Source of the DNA: Agrococcus sp. SL85
GTDB lineage: Bacteria > Actinomycetota > Actinomycetes > Actinomycetales > Microbacteriaceae
DNA length: 64,000 nt
Reading direction: 5' to 3'
Assembly: GCF_026625845.1 (NCBI RefSeq)
Contig: NZ_CP113066.1
Span: 248,001 to 312,000, forward strand
Shown: positions 63,601-64,000 of the stretch, in pieces
How the letters are laid out: the number at the start of each line of letters is the position of its first letter
Position numbering within the stretch: position 1 is the stretch's first letter
The notes under the pieces: model-generated
What the model was told of the DNA's origin: nothing
Database searches by the model: none
The model's input: the letters and a program-made list of their open reading frames with translations, nothing else
Made by a program: the position numbers and the translations under genes

Positions 63601-64000
63601 GACGGCCGCGGCCGCCGCCTCGGCGCCGGCAAGGACCTCGAGCAGCTGCGGCGGCGCTTCGCCGAGCGCAGCCGCGAGCAGGTCGCGAAGGTCGCCGAGC
63701 GCGTCACGAGCGACCTCGAGCGCGACGAGGTCGCGGGCTTCGACACCGACCTCCCCGCGCACATCGACGTGCAGCAGGGGCGCTCGCGCGTGCGGGCGTT
63801 CCCCGGCTACGCCGTGACGGGCAAGGGCCGGGTGGGCATCCGGCTCGCCGCGACGCCGGAGGCGCAGGCCTCGGCGCAGCGGGAGGCCGTGCGGCAGCTG
63901 CTGCTCGCGCAGGTGCCGAGCCCGGCGCCCTACGTGCAGTCGAACCTGACGCAGGCCGAGCGGCTCGCGATCGGCTCGAGCCCCTACCCGTCGACCGACC
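60661..64000 (+). CDS. hrpA: ATP-dependent RNA helicase HrpA (3' end outside the window)
   Basis: DEAH-box RNA helicase; 1113 codons are present and the frame is open to the end of the window, against about 1300 residues for the family. Motifs: Walker A GATGSGKTT (31-39), TQPRRIAA, IIDEAHERS (about 124), TSATID, ATNVAETSLTVPGI and QRSGRAGR, then the HA2/OB region and the HrpA-specific C-terminal part. About 55 residues (roughly 543-600) form a Pro/Gly/Arg/Glu-rich insert; its DNA begins with a perfect hairpin at 62289-62314. ATG 60661 fits a leaderless start. Confidence 0.94.
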   Translation, partial: MRIEYPDLPVSARRDEIMAAIRDHQVVIVAGATGSGKTTQLPKMCLELGRTAIGHTQPRRIAARTIAERIAEELGEELGGTVGYKVRFTDVVGADTQVKVMTDGILLAEMHRDRDLAAYDTIIIDEAHERSLTIDFLIGYLQRLLPRRPDLKVIVTSATIDPESFSRHFGGAPIIEVSGRTFPVDVRYRPLVAEAMEDDEGEEPGADLDPIDGIAAGLAEIAREDPGDVLVFLPSEAEIREAQRALEGRLGERTEVLPLYGRLSAAEQHRVFERSSRAGVQRRVVLATNVAETSLTVPGIRHVIDTGTARISRYSARAKVQRLPIEAISQASADQRSGRAGRVAPGIAIRLYAEADFAKRPAFTDPEILRTNLAAVILQAATLGLGPLEAFPFLQPPDPRGLKDGRDLLRELGALSPKGDVTRIGRDLARLPVDPRFGRMAITGRDAGVAHEVVAIVAGLTIQDPRERPVERREEADRQHARFVDPTSDFITMLALWRYLQERQATLSGNQFRRTLKAEHLSFLRVREWQDVVRQLSRALGLRREVLSDLPRPASPEARPGRRQPSGEGEGAGAESSDRRRDAPTLADRAAADGAPGSLAVSVDADAVHRALLAGLLGRIGVRDDGAKQAQPRPGESKRRTRMRAEYLGARGARFQLFPGSGLAKQPPRAVMAAELVETSRLFARTAASIDLAWAEPLAGDLAKRQVSEPHWERKQGAVVAFEKVTLFGVPIVERRRIQFQRIDAEHARELFIRHALVEGEWDSPQEFERRNRELIRELERLEERQRRRDLLVGDEAVFAFFDARIPADVASTRSFEGWWRKERETRPDLLTMTRADLVGEDATIDQRAYPGRWRQGEQQLRLTYRFEPGAADDGLTVHVPVAVLPRLSPAGFDWLVPGMREELLTAMIKALPKQIRKHVVPAGDWARGMLAELPDEPGERSLAEVLAARIARTAHVQASGSDVDMLRVPEHLRPTFAIEDGRGRRLGAGKDLEQLRRRFAERSREQVAKVAERVTSDLERDEVAGFDTDLPAHIDVQQGRSRVRAFPGYAVTGKGRVGIRLAATPEAQASAQREAVRQLLLAQVPSPAPYVQSNLTQAERLAIGSSPYPSTD
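62289..62314 (+). repeat. Perfect hairpin inside hrpA
   Basis: GCGGGAGGTCC-TTTC-GGACCTCCCGC, 11-bp arms with a 4-nt loop, at the start of the low-complexity insert. It keeps the reading frame. Confidence 0.7.

Noticed and set aside
59152..63762. A 1536-codon minus-strand open frame opposite hrpA and the 59258 gene
   Set aside because: Low-complexity Arg/Ala/Val composition with no family match, fully antisense to a well-conserved helicase.

Overview
This is 64 kb of very GC-rich actinobacterial chromosome. Gene content and order (mtrA-mtrB-lpqB-comF-hpf-secA; ispE, rsmA, tatD, metG, rsmI, pmt; class F sortases; a SigK/RskA-type pair) and many leaderless -10 promoters (TAnnnT, 6-7 nt, then ATG/GTG) point to Microbacteriaceae, perhaps near Agrococcus; the genus is inference. 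I see no rRNA, tRNA, CRISPR array, prophage or insertion sequence. No gene-free stretch exceeds 300 bp; the longest, 37157-37415, holds a mirrored repeat.

Layout. 0-7.4 kb: ispH, exonuclease VII genes split by an opposite-strand deacetylase/MFS pair, DUF4245, fumC. 7.4-15.4 kb: S9 prolyl oligopeptidase, TPR protein, YbdD/CstA peptide-pyruvate uptake genes, methionine importer metQ-metN-metI. 15.4-19.1 kb: prepilin peptidase and a surface locus (DUF4397 protein, class F sortase, ECF sigma, anti-sigma). 19.1-24.7 kb: winged-helix protein, phoH, uppS, trhA, secreted serine protease. 24.8-33.3 kb: secA, hpf, comF, lpqB, mtrB, mtrA. 33.4-47 kb: MFS exporter with a divergent ArsR regulator, ABC-F ATPase, ispE, DUF4287, rsmA, tatD, metG and rsmI on the minus strand, with three small lipoprotein genes on the plus strand between them, then pmt. 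47-55 kb: methylcitrate-cycle genes prpC, prpB and prpD, interrupted by a BCCT transporter and an old-yellow-enzyme. 55-57.4 kb: second surface locus (CHRD protein, lipoprotein-type class F sortase, lipoprotein). 57.4-64 kb: two helicases (the HrpA-type one runs off the end), a membrane protein and a cupin.

Most notable: (1) seven genes are frame-broken, and nine of the ten breaks are one extra G or C at exactly the same place, AG^CT at a codon boundary xAG|CTx. Removing it restores full family-length proteins. A modification-linked sequencing artefact is most likely, but the regularity deserves a direct test. (2) The two sortase loci, 39 kb apart, share an identical 15-nt element about 96 bp before the start codon and a similar C-terminal motif before the membrane anchor, suggesting one regulon and a non-LPxTG sorting signal. 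(3) Several structured intergenic repeats, including a 47-nt element present twice.
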